Source: Sphaerolaimus hirsutus (Eukaryota > Nematoda > Chromadorea > Monhysterida > Sphaerolaimidae). From it: 64,000 nt of DNA. Both the position numbers and the translations under genes were made by a program. The notes under the pieces were generated by a model. It was not told the origin of the DNA. It made no database searches and was given only the letters and a program-made list of their open reading frames with translations. Positions 1 through 12,700 of this stretch are shown one piece after another (within the stretch, counting starts at the first letter, position 1; every line of letters starts with the position of its first letter). Where the stretch lies: the NCBI GenBank assembly GCA_964036195.1, contig OZ038452.1:20161785-20225784 (forward strand), given 5' to 3'.

Positions 1-399
1 TGCAACGCTGCAGCGCAGCGCAGAGCAACGCAGAGAGCCAGCCCGCTGGTGACATACGCACTAAGCGGCTGCCGTCGCAAACTACATTGCGTCCAGGCGC
101 CAGAAACAGCCGAACGAGTGGAGCGAAATATCGCAGTCGAAATGACTGTCCCTTTTTGGCACCAAATAACCGTCCCGTCGCATTTGTCCTTAATATTTAG
201 TTACAGATAATGCCGCCGTATGAGTATTCCGCCATCTTATCAATCAAACTACCGTATTTCCTCGAAATACTACCGGAAATACGGTAGAATATAAATGGAT
301 GTTAATCGATCATCGATGTAATGTGACATTTAGCTAAAAGGTTGTGGGCGACACGCACGTCGAGTATAAAAAGAAGCCCTAGTCAACACGGGGCGTTTG
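1..399. other. Unassigned start of window with a 45-bp palindrome
   Basis: 1-230 is GC and CAG rich with no convincing ORF. At about 244-286 a small inverted repeat, ACCGTATTTCCTCGAAATAC and its complement, is a minimal copy of the CCTCGAAATACC foldback family. Nothing else is seen. Confidence 0.4.
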
Positions 400-407
400 C
401 AATCTGG

Positions 408-2129
408 CAGAGTTGTACAAATACCGGTATTTTTGGAAAACGTAAACGTAAACGTAAATACCTTTTCTCAATTTTAAGTATTGATACTAAAAGCGTAAAA
501 TACTTTGAAAGTACCCGGGTAAACGTAAAAAAAAACGTAAACGTAAAAATATTTTGAAGCACTCCCATCATCAGAGCGTGAAAAAACCTCACCTATTTTT
601 ACAGTTTGATGAACATGATGAATAATGTGAAGTATTTATTCATTGTCAAGTACGCGGTGAGTGGAATCTAATACACCCTGCGCATAAGGTTCCTGCACGG
701 GCAACTTTTTTGTGTTTATAATTGAGGCATCTAGTTCCGAATGTCGGTAAAGACCAAAGTGTAAAAAAATGAGTTAAGTGGGGATCTGTGATAAGTGCAC
801 TTATTTCTTCATGATAGCAAAAGAATTTTTTCAATATCTTATACCGTTCCTGAGATATATATATGCCGATTTTTAGAAAAAAAACAAAAAAAATCATCCG
901 AAACAGGGTATCTCCACCCTCAAATTGGCTAAAATTCACTCGAAACAGGGTATCTCCAAAAAGAGTCACCAAAAATTTCACTCGAAACAGGGTATCTACA
1001 CCAACGGAAAAAATCATCCGAATTACGGTATAGATTTGAAGCAATCAGTCCAAATTCCCATACAAAACAGAAAAAATCATCCGAATTACGGTATAGAATT
1101 CCCATTCAGTTTTTGAAAAAAATCATCCGAAACAGGGTATCTCCAAAAAAATCTTTGTCGGAAACAGGGTATCTCCAAAAAATCTTTGTCCGAAACAGGG
1201 TATCTCCACTGCTCTGGGTAAAAAATTTGCTCTAAGTGGGGCCATGGGCCAGCAGAATGGCAGCACAACCGCGCCGCGCCGCGTCGCGTTGATCCCATGG
1301 ACTCAGTGGAGATACCCTGTTTCGAGTGATTTTTTTGAAAAAAATCTCTCGAAACAGGGTATCTCCACCGAGTCTGCTGACCTGCTGTCAATCAAATCAT
1401 TATAACTCTAGGTATATACGCCGGCCACAGGGTTGTAAATATGGAAAATGTAGAGAAATTTATAAGCTTTTCAAAACGTTTTGGGCAAGGGTTCTCATTT
1501 GAAAATTGCCCGCTCGGGCCAACGTTGAAGTTTCAAATGCGATTTTGGAAAAACCTCAAATGATGGAGATACCGACATTCGGAACTAGAAGCCTCAATTG
1601 CGATTTGTGATGACGATGTGCTAAGGGGGGGCTGATCTTTGTTTCAAAAAATAGCCAGAACATTTCATTACCAAAGTATGAAATTCCAGCCCCCCAACTT
1701 TATCGTACCCCCCTAGCGTTATCGTAGAAGTGAACTTTTGTTCCTGGCGCATGAACTTTTGTCTATGCCAATTTCATTTTGAGGATAAAGCTAGGGTGCC
1801 TTTTTTACGTCGGTAGAGAAATGTTTTGGCTATCTTTTTCCACCAATATCAGCACCCTAGCGCATTGTCATAATGAATCACAATACATAAACACACCGAA
1901 AGTCGCCGCGTACAAACTTTATGCATAGGGCTTTGAAAATATTTCAAATAAATAGCAGTTTTTCTATTTTCCATACGATTTTTACGTTTTCTCTAGTACC
2001 CGGGTATTTTGGTCAGGAAAACGTATCAAAACGTAATGGTATTTTTGGAAAACGTAAACGTAAACGTAAGTATAAATACCCGAATAACCGGGTATTTCGG
2101 GTAAACGTAAATACGTTTTTCCAACTCTG
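408..2129. mobile_element. hAT-like foldback element (CGTAAA family) carrying a nested element
   Basis: The left end CAGAGTTG and right end CAACTCTG are flanked by identical 8-bp direct repeats CAATCTGG (400-407 and 2130-2137). Both arms consist of CGTAAACGTAAACGTAAATA-type motifs. The middle holds the separate element at 719-1604. The 8-bp duplication is the hAT hallmark. Confidence 0.7.
719..1604. mobile_element. Foldback element with GAAACAGGGTATCTCC tandem repeats
   Basis: The terminal inverted repeats (about 29 bp, ATTGAGGC...CCGAATGTCGGTA) lie at 719-750 and 1575-1604. Between them are about ten degenerate copies of CCGAAACAGGGTATCTCCA. A second copy, with GAAACCCGTTATCTCC, lies at 26339-28090. 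Confidence 0.6.
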
Positions 2130-2170
2130 CAATCTGGCTATGTTTAGTAGCTTGCCCCAATAAGACAAGA

Positions 2171-2621
2171 TACCGTATTTCTTCTAATAGAACGGCATAC
2201 CTCCAATGGAACGGCACCTCCAATAGAACGGCAGGTTTTGGCACGTTTTTGCACTCACGAAATTAATAGAAAGGCAGCCTCCAATAGAACGGCACCTCCA
2301 ATAGTACGGCAGGCAGAAATTACGTTGGAAGAGTGCCAGAAAACACAAATATTAGAAAAATGGGTGGTGAGAAGATCCAAAGTGCTCAGAACTATGATTT
2401 AGGGTTATTTTCACATTTCGTTTTGTTTGAATTGATGCTCTCATAGTCCAATGTTATTCATTTGTCATTAAAACACTATGTTCAAATGGAAAATGTCTGA
2501 AAAATATTGGTGAAAAAATAGAACGGCAGCCTCCAATAGAACGGCACCTCTAATAGAACAGCAGGTTAAAAAGTTGACGAAAAAAATAGAACGGCGCTCT
2601 TCTATCAGAAGAAATACGGTA
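2171..2621. mobile_element. Foldback MITE of the AATAGAACGGC family
   Basis: The ends are TACCGTATTTCTTCTAATAG and its complement, with TA at both borders. The interior repeats CCTCCAATAGAACGGCA. Other copies: 43877-44176 and 49353-49764. Confidence 0.6.
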
Positions 2622-3073
2622 AGCAAGATAATGGAACATAGCAAATATGAAAATACATAAATACCTATAATGCCGAAATATCGACTAACAAAGTATTCTA
2701 ATCCCTATGAAACGGCAAGATTTATAACAAATAATTCACAGAAAGTTTTCGAAAAAGAAATAAAATCTCTAACCCAGCAGTCAACAGTTGATTTCTCGCC
2801 GAGCACGACATTGACCGCTTAGCTGCGTGCACATTGCTAGCTTAAGATTTTAACTCAAATGCTAAAAATGGATGACTTTATGAGGCCACGCCTGACTTAC
2901 GAAGTTTCATGACGATGCGGCTTTAACTCCACGCGATAGCTGCAGAAACGCTAAAAGCTTCCACTAAAAACGTGAAACTAAGCTGTTCAGCTGTGTTTAT
3001 CAATATCGTAATAAATCACAAAATACGCGCTGCCCGGAGGTAAACCTAAGCTATTAGCATATGAGATTATGAG

Positions 3074-3539
3074 TAGGGTGTCAAATTTTCGTTTTCCGTT
3101 TTCCAAACTTTTTTTCCGTTTCCGTTTTTCTGGCTCATTTTCCATTTTCCAGCTAAATTTTCAGTTTTTCCGCTTTTTTTTCCGTTTTCCGCCTCATTTT
3201 ACCTTTTTCTGGCTCAACTTTCTGTTTTCTGATCAGCCAAACTGGTAAAAATTCATGCAGATTGTCAATGATGTAAAAAAAATTCTGTTTCCAGCAAAAT
3301 TTCAGTAAATTTTATCCATTTTCCTGCAAAATTTCAGCAAGTTTTTCCATTTCGGTGCAAATTTGATTTTTCCATTTCTGTTTTTCTGGCCTCTTTTTCC
3401 GTTTTCTGGCCGCTGAAATTTTTTTCCGTTTCCGTTTTCCGCCAAGTGCAAATTTTTTCCGTTTTCTGTTCCGTTTTCCGGCCGCTGAAAAATTTTTTCC
3501 GTTTCCGTTTTCCATAAAAAAATTTTTTTGGACACCCTA
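3074..3539. mobile_element. hAT-like element with TTTTCCG repeats, copy 1
   Basis: The ends are TAGGGTGTC and GACACCCTA, flanked by an exact 8-bp duplication ATTATGAG (3066-3073, 3540-3547). The interior is tandem TTTCCGTTTTCCGG on the plus strand. No protein is encoded; apparent ORFs are repeat translation. Confidence 0.75.
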
Positions 3540-3547
3540 ATTATGAG

Positions 3548-5150
3548 GTTATCGATTGGAAACAACACACGTATGATAATTAGCGATTTATTACAGGAAA
3601 ATGTCAATAGATGTAAAGAATCAAAATACTTGTCAATATATTGTAAATATGGTGTCCGGCAAGTAAATATTTACCTACACAGTAATATTTTTGCACTTTT
3701 GCTAATGATGGAAGTACTCACAAAAATGTGTGCTGACAAAAAAAAATTAGTTAAAAAGTTTCGTAATTCCGAAACATATTTAGTCCCAAATCTGCCAAAA
3801 AAGCAGTGAAGTATACTGACTAGTAAAATGTAAATATTTACACACATGCCAATTTGCCGATAATTTGAGGCTGTCGTTCAAGACTTATAGGCATTTGAAA
3901 ACGAATTTCAGTTGTCCGTCCTATTTTCTGACCCTGTTGTGAACTACGGAGCACATTTTTGTTAAAATTTTAATTACCTAAGCAAAGATGCACAGCCACT
4001 TGAATGTAAATACCCTCCAATAATCATCAAAGAGAATTATTTTCCATTAAAAAACGTTGTTTTAAAATGGTGGCGAGTGACACGTATTCAACAACAAAAC
4101 AACAACAAATTTCCCATGCATTGAACTTTGTTCGCAATTTACATCACACAGTTGTGTCATCTAAATGCTACACTTGGCATGTTTTTCAATGTAATGTGCA
4201 CAAAAATCAATGTTCAATTGACAACTTTAGGGACCATGCCAGTATGCATAAATGTAAATTGCACAACTCTCAGCAAAAAATGGGCATGTGGATTTGCAGT
4301 GCAGTGTCATGAATTGTTGTCATGCCAACACTTCCCAACTGTTCCCCAACATCACTAGTGCTTCCACACACATCATGTAAACTGCACGAAGACACTTCAC
4401 ACTTATATTTATAAAGTGCTGGCACACAATTTTGGTAAATTTTAGTGAAGCGTGTGGATGGAAGCACCAGCATGAAGTGTCTTCCACGATTTTGGGAGGA
4501 CCTGGGGCCAGTTCCGCAAGTGGAAAAGTTAAGAGTTAAAACTTAAGAGTTGAGTAAAATAACAAATGACAATTTATGAGTAAAGTTAAGAGTTTAGAGT
4601 TGAGTAAAACGACAAATGATTTTACTCAACTCTTAACTTTTAACTTTACTCTTAACTTATCATTTTAATCAACTCTTAACTCTTTACTCTTAACTTTTCC
4701 ACTTGCGGAACCGGCACCTGAAGTGCACGGTGAAGACATTATGATGCCAGTGGAAGCGTGTGAAACTGTGGAAGCATGCTACTTCCACATGTTCCACAAG
4801 CTGTGACTTGTTTGTTATATGCAAACAGCATTAAGCACTGTATTAGTTATATGCAAACAGCAATAAGCACTGTTGTCGAAAAATCGTCACAATGTGACGT
4901 GCAATCAATGCGACACAGCATTGTTTGACAGTATTATGAATGTGGCTTACAAAAACCCAGTAAGCACAATCATTTTACATAACATTTGTACCAAATTTCA
5001 TGTTGTCAAACAAAAGTGCATGCACGACACTTTTAGTTGACACTATGAGATAACAACTGCTTTCATCGTTTTAAGTGTCATCTAGTGTGTGGAGCACACT
5101 AGATGACACATCAACTAAACTAAGGAGTGTGCTCACAACTAAAATAAGGT
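3548..5150. repeat. Unique DNA with nested short palindromes
   Basis: 3548-4330 shows nothing. At about 4502-4716 a palindrome has ends GCCAGTTCCGCAAGTGG / CCACTTGCGGAACCGGC and AAGAGTTGAGTAAAA repeats. A divergent copy is at 36061-36210. It sits inside a looser inverted repeat (about 4340-4810). Another inverted repeat at about 5000-5150 carries TAGTTGACAC and CACTAGATGACAC motifs. Confidence 0.4.
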
Positions 5151-5935
5151 GATGAAAGAATAGGTAAGTCCCCAGGAGACTTATCCTAGATTACCTAAAT
5201 GAAAATTCTTCGTGATAATATATGATAATTCACACTGAGGATGTACTAATGACCAATTTATTGTAATAGCTAACAAATGTAATAAATAGTCGGGTAACAA
5301 ACAGATCGAGTCGGGTGACCAGCCAATTAATTTCAATATTTACATTCACAAAATACGTACATACAATAACACTCAAAATATGAGTGTCAGAACTCAGAAC
5401 TGTTTATTCACTATCACTAACACAATGTTTTCCATTTTCTCAATCAAAATACAAACTATAAATTTTGATCACCAAATTAGGTATCTATTTATACGGACAT
5501 TTTCAATTTATGGATTTACCCTCTCAGCCCATTCACATGAACATTCAGGGTGGTCCTGTGCCACTGTCCACCATTTTTCACGCTTCTAGCTGTTCCTTGA
5601 TTTGGACCCAGTGCATCAGGTGCAAAAGTTACATTATTTCTTGCCATGTCTGATATTTATTTATTTGTTTATATGACAATAGTAGGAAACAAAGCTGTTT
5701 AAGTACTGGTATTTTTGGAAAATGTAAACTTAACAAAAATTCTCTCACAATTTCGAGTATTTACATTAAAACATGTATTAAAACATAAAAAATTTTTTTT
5801 AAATACATAGGAAAACATAAAATAAAACGTAAGCATAAAAGTTCTAAAAAAGCACTCGCAAGAGCTTAAAAACAAAAAAACTGTTTCCTTTTCTTTCAGG
5901 CACATCTCCAACATTTCCATTTTCTATGACACATA

Positions 5936-6600
5936 CCGTATTTCCTCGAAATACCCCTGGGGGGTGATTGTTTCAGAGTGAGAATTTTGAGGGGGGGGGC
6001 AGGGGTATCTTGAATTTTGACCCTCCGAGTGGTTGGATAGATAGCAAATCGCTCATCCGGAGGGATAGATAGCTGAAAAATTTTCGGGGGGGGGGTTGGG
6101 GGGGGGGTTTGGGGGGGGGGTTGTGGTGGTTCGATAAATAGGCTTTTTCGGGGGCATAGAAGGAAGAAAAGGGAGAAAAATCGCTAAAAGTAGGTGTAAA
6201 ATAGCTCAAAATGGGTATACAAGAGCATATAGTACTTAAAATAGGCAGTTAGACGCATGAACCAGTGATTTTGGAGATGAAAATCTATATATAGGTATGA
6301 AAAAAAGCGATTTTGAGCGAAAATTGGGGTATAGTTTCTGAAAAATCGCTCCAGATAGGTAGATAGCTGAGCGATTTGGGGGGGGGTTTAGGGGGTAGTA
6401 GCCCAAAATTTTGCCTCCGGGATAGATAGATAGCTGTGCGGCCTCCGGGATAGATAGATAGCTGGGCGGTTGGGGGGGGGGGTAACCCCCCCCCCCCCCA
6501 ACCCCCCCCATTCGAGACCCCTGGGGGGGGGGGGGTTAAACGAGCGGGGGAGTATTTCGAGGGGGGGGGCTTATTATTTCGCCAGAAATTTTTTGAAATT
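5936..6600. mobile_element. CCTCGAAATACC foldback split by a GATAGATAGC hAT-like element
   Basis: The outer element begins ACCGTATTTCCTCGAAATAC at 5936. Inside it, 6000-6523 starts CAGGGGT and ends ACCCCTG, with GATAGATAGCT near both ends and long G/C runs. The G-rich flanks hide any target duplication. Confidence 0.55.
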
Positions 6601-6690
6601 CCAGTACTAAATTGTTGTCTGTAACGTACACAGAGTAGAAAAATGCAACAATAACCGCTATATATTAGAGTCTATGGACTTGTATAAGTA

Positions 6691-8608
6691 TGTAAACACC
6701 TTCCTGGACAAGTTCACCACCCATTTTTTTAATTTCACTTCGAATGCAATATCTCCGTCCATGGGTGTGTTATAAAGCTGAAACTTTGTAAATACAAAGT
6801 TGTAAGACCCCTCTACTTCCCAACAACTGGGGGAGGTGCGGCGACTCACTACAGGGTAGGTTGCCCTATATGCAACAATTTTTTCCGAGCATTTTTGGTG
6901 TCCCAAACAAGTTGGCTACACTACGAGAGCCATATCTCCAGCTGTGATGGCGGTATAAAGCTGAAATTTGGGGCATGTCTTGCCAACAACCCCCCTCATA
7001 ATACACCAGTCGGTCGGCTGCTGATGACCCACTAAAGCATGGGTCACTGCATATAAAGTTGACCATTTTCTAAAAACAGCCCAAGTGTCCCAAAACAAGT
7101 TCATCACCCAACTGCATTAAAAAATGTTGCAACAACATACCTAAAATAAGCCTGAATCGGGTTGGAACGCTAGTTCAGCCAAAAAAATTTTTTCAGTAGG
7201 ACACCCACCCTGTCCCATAAACGGTAGACCGAAAACTTTTGGTTTCACACTTAATAAGTTGGTTTACAAAGTTTGCTAGGGAAGGGTCTAAGGTTCAAAG
7301 TTGTGTAAACAACATAACCTCTAAAATGCCTGCATAAGGAAATTTATTTGGGGTGACTGGAAAAGTGAAAATTTTGTCAAATTTTGTTCCTGCAATGACA
7401 TCATAGAATTCACCCCAAGTAAATTTCCTTATGGAAGCATTTTAGAGGTTATGTTGTTTACATAACTTTGAACATTAGACCCTTCCCTAGCAAACTTTGT
7501 AAACCAACTTTTTAAGTGTGAAACAAAAAAATTGGTTTAAATTGAAATATTTGGTCTGCTGTTTGTGGGATGGGGTGAGTGCCCTACTGAAATTTTTTTT
7601 AATCAGCAGAACTAGGGTTCAAACCCGATTCAGTTTTATATTAGGTATGTTGTTGCAACATTTTTATAGTGCAGTTGGGTGATGAACTTGTTTGGGACAC
7701 TTGGGCTGTTCTTTAAAAAATGACCAACTTTATATGCAGTGACCAATGCTTTAATGGGTCGTCGCCAGTAGGGTGTCAAAAAACGGAAACAGAAATTTTT
7801 TTTCAGCAGCTGGAAAATGGAAAAAAATTGCACTTGGCGGAAAACGGAAACGGAAACGGAAAAAAAATTTACAGCGGATGGAAAATGGAAAAAGAGGCCG
7901 GAAAAACGGAAACGGAAAAATCAGATTTGCACGGAAATGGAAAAACTTGCTGAAATTTTGCCGGAAAACAGTTAAAATTTGCTGAAATTTTTCTGAAAGT
8001 GGAAAAAATGTGCAGTAATTTTGCTGGAGACAGAAATTTTTTTACATCATTGACAATCTGCATGAATTTTTACCAGTTTGGCTGATCAGAAAACAGAAAG
8101 TTGAGCCAGAAAAATGGAAAATGAGCCGGAAAAACGGAAACGGAAAAAAAAGTTGCCGGAAAACGGAACGGAAAAAAAAATTCAGCAGCCGGAAAACAGA
8201 ACAGAAAACGGAACAAATTTGCCGGCGGAAAACGGAAAACGGAAATTTGACACCCTAGTCGCCAGCCGCCCCACTGGTGTATTGTGAGGGGGGTTGTGTG
8301 CAAGACATCCCCCAAATTTCAGCTTTCTACTGCCCTCACAGCTGGAGATATAGCCTTTGAAGTGTAGCTTATCAAGTGGGTGGTGAACTTGTTTGGGACA
8401 CCAAAACACAAAAAAATTGTTGCTTGCAGGGCAACCCATCCTGTAGTGAGTCGCCGCACCTCTCCCCATTGTTGCGGGGTAGGGGAGGGGGGTGTTACAA
8501 CTTTATATATACAAAGTTTCAGCCTTATAACACCCCCATGGACAGAGATATTGCATCCGAAGTGAAATAAAAAAATGGGTGGTGAACTTGTCCGGGAAGG
8601 TGTTTATA
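6691..8608. mobile_element. Long palindromic element (TGTAAACACCTTCC ends) with nested TTTTCCG hAT-like element
   Basis: The arms of roughly 700 bp fold back on each other; matching parts include CATCACCCAACTGCA and GGGAAGGGTCTAA. The centre is near 7370. The right arm is interrupted by 7769-8257. It has the same design as 52355-53508. Confidence 0.65.
7769..8257. mobile_element. hAT-like element with TTTTCCG repeats, copy 2
   Basis: The ends are TAGGGTGTC and GACACCCTA, with an exact 8-bp duplication GTCGCCAG (7761-7768, 8258-8265). The interior is tandem CGGAAAACGGAAA. It is inserted in the arm of the palindrome 6691-8608, so it is younger. Confidence 0.8.
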
Positions 8609-8699
8609 TGGCATACACACTGTTCTAACGTAACTATTCTTGTTTTTAACTGTTTTGCATTGCCCGAATCACAAGCCGCAGTTTTGTCATGTACGTTCT

Positions 8700-9300
8700 C
8701 TGTACACTCAATTTGGGGGGGGGGGGGTATTTCGAGGGCGGGGCTATTAAATTCATAGTGGCCATTTTGAGGGGGTATTTCAAGGGGGGGGGGGGATTTC
8801 GAGGAAATACGGTATATCTGTTTATGGACGCAAATGAAAAACCAGCAAAACCAACTTTGATTAAAATGGTCATTTGCCATTGTATTATTCAAGGGTTCAG
8901 ACCTCTCTTTCCTTGCATCAAGAATTGTATTTAGCTCCGCAGTGGACCGCGAGCAATACTGAAAATTGAAAAATAAATAATTGTGGACAAAAAATCATCT
9001 TTTCGAACTTTTTGAACCCCCCCCCCCCGGCCATCCATAGGTAAAACATTCCATAATCAATTTTTTCCACAAAAATAATTTTCCAATCTTTCTGTGCAGA
9101 TTTTAGAAACAAAGTAAATCTGTGTAATTCCGACACGCAATGTCGCTGAACACGCTTGTTTACTAACACGAGCAAACTCAAAATTACGTACTGATAAATG
9201 AGTTTTGAACGTATTTGAGTTTAAATTTGAATTTGCTTTCTAATCTCCAGTTAACGGAGATAAAAAAGCAAACTCAAAATTTCACTCAAATACGTTAAAA
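8700..9300. repeat. CCTCGAAATACC remnant and a GAGTTT inverted repeat
   Basis: 8709-8815 is a G-rich arm ending GATTTCGAGGAAATACGGTA. At about 9190-9300 a short inverted repeat (AACGTATTTGAGTTTAAATT) folds around GTTAACGGAG. No genes seen. Confidence 0.4.
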
Positions 9301-9480
9301 TGGTCAAAAATTCGAAATTTATAAGTAAAGATAAAACGTTAATAAACAATTGAAGATTATTCAAAATTATTTTTTCAAATTCATACTTTTTTCTAAAGTT
9401 AGACAAAAATCTAAGTTCAAAACAATGTTAGAAAAATAACACTTAAAAATTTAAATAGTTTTCCAGGGAGTGTGTCATGG

Positions 9481-9486
9481 TTTATT
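9481..9486 (-). terminator. Candidate poly(A) signal of Eps8
   Basis: AATAAA on the minus strand about 100 bases after the TAG stop. It is the first canonical hexamer downstream, so a likely cleavage signal. Confidence 0.45.
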
Positions 9487-9585
9487 TTGATGAAAATCAC
9501 AAAGGTGCACTGAGCATGACCACTGATACCATACCTATTCAGGTTCATTAACAAGATCATCAGTATGCAACAATCAAAAAATAAA

Positions 9586-9733
9586 CTAAAAACATACTCC
9601 ACTAAGATTTTTCTGGACCAACAACTGGCTGTACAGTCGGTGTCCCTCTTCTCTGCCACAAAAATCTTGCAACTGTCTCTTGGCCAGTGCGAAAATTGTT
9701 GCACCATTTTGCCCTTCCAGCACTTGCAGCGTT
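9586..9733 (-). CDS. Eps8: Eps8 terminal exon 17 (SAM end, stop)
   Basis: The acceptor is CATTTCTCAG. It reads [20 protein letters not shown] and ends NLSGVCF then TAG. It matches LGVLNGAQLFSLNKDELRTV of EPS8. Confidence 0.93.
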
Positions 9734-12700
9734 CTGAGAAATGAGAAAGTTGCGAGAAGGTCATTCTGTAAATGGTAACATACATCGCTACTCATACTAG
9801 GTATATGTGTAGCTGCGGTGAAAACTGGCAGCAATAAATACATCATGTACATTGCATACATGATGTACATCATTTCAGATGGGGGTATTTAAAGGGGCTC
9901 GAAAAAACCTGGGGGTATTTTGAGGGAAGTTAATTCAAGGAGGGTATTTCGAGGAAATACTGTATGCAATACCTGATGCTAAAACCTTTGGCTTTTAGCC
10001 ATTCAGAAACTTCCTGTGCATCAGAATGTTCAGTTATCTTCATATCACATTGATCATCATTATATGGTACATTTGTTCCATAATTTTGGCGCCTTTTCAA
10101 TGTGTTTGCCAGTTCCTCATGCAGCCCAATACCTGCCTGGTTTGTATCAACAGCTAAAAAGAAAACACATCTGTAAATATATTCAATTTACAGATCAAGG
10201 AAAATAGTTCACCAAATTGCCGCTGGTGAACTTCCAAACGCGGTGGGCGCGTTTCAGCAACATATGCTGCTCGATTTGCACGGACAGGGACCTCATTTTC
10301 TAGCAGTGCAGTTTCACGAGTGACATCACTACGAGTCTGCCGCTCCGATGCCTTGTATGCTGAGGCTTTCTGTAGTGTTGGATATAGCTCATCAAATCAA
10401 ATCACATCAAATCTTTATTGCAGCAGACAATATAATTCAAGGGCTATAATTACACACAACCAAAATCTACTGTAATCTCATGTCACACAGATGAATTTAT
10501 TCCTGACTGGCAAGCTATGTTCTACACTGTTCCCAAAATTCTGAATTTGTGCCTACATACAGTTAACCACCTCCATGTCATACGAAAGAATCTTGGCACG
10601 ATTGGGTACATTTTTACACTCCTGTGCATAAGGATTGGGTTGCGAAAGTAGTGATTTACTTATTTTGGATGCTGCTTAGCTGATCAGGGAGAATTCAGCT
10701 GATTCTGAATATAACAAAATCTGTGTCTACAAATTAAAATTAACATGTGGCCAGCTGTGCAAGAGTTTGACACCCCTGCCTGTTAGCAATTGAGCAGTGA
10801 GACCAAACATCTACAAAGAACCATTGTCTTAAATTTTATGCACAAAACTGGAAAATCTAGGTGGTAGAACCGAAGCCATTTGACACAAATGATTACAGGG
10901 ATAAAAAATGAATTTCCATATATATACCAAATTTTATTTTGTTGTTGCAACATTTTGTTAACATACGTATTAAATACAGGTTTAAGGGTAAATATGCTAA
11001 AAATAATCAATGTTCTTTTTGCAAGCAATGCAATACAGCTTATTGTTGTAACAGTCAGTGGGGTACATCATCTATGCTGTCTGCTGATGATATGGTTTAC
11101 AGGCTGTATTTTGTGACAAAAAATGCTTTGATATTTTCCATAACATCTCCAGTTCTATACTTCAGTTATCCAGCCAAAAATAAAATAGAGGAATAAAAAA
11201 ATAATTTCAATTATTGTGCCTCCAGCAATTAGACCAACAATTTCAGAGCAATCCAAATACCGTATTACCTCGAAATACCTCCATGGGGGTTTATTATTTC
11301 AGCAGCGAAATTTGAAGGGGGTTAATTCGAGGGGGGCTTATTCGAGGGGGTTGTAATTATTTCGTCAGGAATTGTCGAAAGGATCGCAGTAAATAGTAGG
11401 CATTTGCGAACCCATAACAGGTAATAAATGTGTCCAAACAGGATATATTTGGACATAAAAACGCAGATAGCTACACAAACTAGTCTATGTGCAGCTGCAA
11501 TGCAAATTAGCAGTAATAAATACATCATGTACATTGCATACATGATGTACATCATTCCGGAGGGGGGGGGGGTATTTCAAGGGGGGTTTACTATTTCCCC
11601 AGACCATTTTGAGGGTCATTAATTCGAGGGGCCTTAATTCAAGGGGGATAATTCGAGGTAATATGGTAGGTACCTTTTTGAGTGTCTGTAGCCTTGCCTC
11701 CTCAGATTCATTCCCATACTGTCTGTCTCCATTCATTGTTTCAAATCTCTGGGCTTGTAGCACCTGCCTTTGCCCCTGATTCTGCTGTTCAGTTTGATAT
11801 GTATTGGTATTCTGTTGACTGTATAGAGTGTAATTTTGATAGCTTTCTTGGTTTTTAATGTGGCCATTAGTCCCAGTTTCATTCACATTCTCTCTGGTGT
11901 TTTGCAGAACCTGAATTGTAAAAAGTTTTTGCACGTTCCATTGAATATTGTCAAATGAATTGACAAATAGTGAGATTGAGGTTACAGCATGCACCGTTTC
12001 ATTTTGCACCTCGCCCCTTGTTGTATTTCTGCTGTCATTCCGCGGTGCAGACTGGTAGGTTGCTTCAGCATCCCACTGGTCATCGCTTCCAACCTGCTGT
12101 TGAATCATCCTACCCCTCAATTGCTGCTGCTGTGTTGTTCCATTTGAAATGTTGTCATTCCTTGTTTGGTACTGTTGTTGTTGTGACCCATGTGAAATGT
12201 TGTCATTTCTTGTTTGGTACTGCTGCTGCGTTGTCCCATGTGAAATGTTGTCATTTCTTGTTTGGTACTGCTGCTGCGTTGTCCCATGTGAAATGTTGTC
12301 ATTTCTTGTTTGGTACTGCTGCTGCGTTGTCCCATGTGCAACATTATCATTTCTTGTCTGGTATTGCTGTGGCATTGTCCCAAGTGGAATATTTTCCTTC
12401 CTTCTTTGATGCTGATGGTTTGAAGTATTGTCGCTCATTGTTTGATACTGCTGCTGCCGCTGCTGGTACTGGCTTCCTTGCACACTCAGACCCATTCTGC
12501 CTTGTGCAGTCACATCTCTTTGCACGGTTGACTGCATGCGATTCGATTGCAGTGTTGCTCCAGATTTCTGAAAATGTGCATGTGATTAAAAAATCTCACA
12601 AACTAGGATTTTTACTCATTTTTACTTAAAAATGTGAATATTCAATGCTCAGTTTTGACTTAATACATTCCATACTACAGTCATTCAGTGTGAGTCCATT

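Noticed and set aside
888-1390. Possible CRISPR-like array of GAAACAGGGTATCTCC
   Set aside because: Eukaryotic context, irregular spacers and inverted borders show a foldback transposable element.
3302-3607. Lys/Gly/Asn-rich ORFs, also at 7720-7985 and 8070-8315
   Set aside because: Translations of TTTTCCG tandem repeats inside elements with target duplications.
11970-12629. Plus-strand ORF of 219 codons
   Set aside because: Shadow of the Q/N-rich Eps8 exon on the minus strand.
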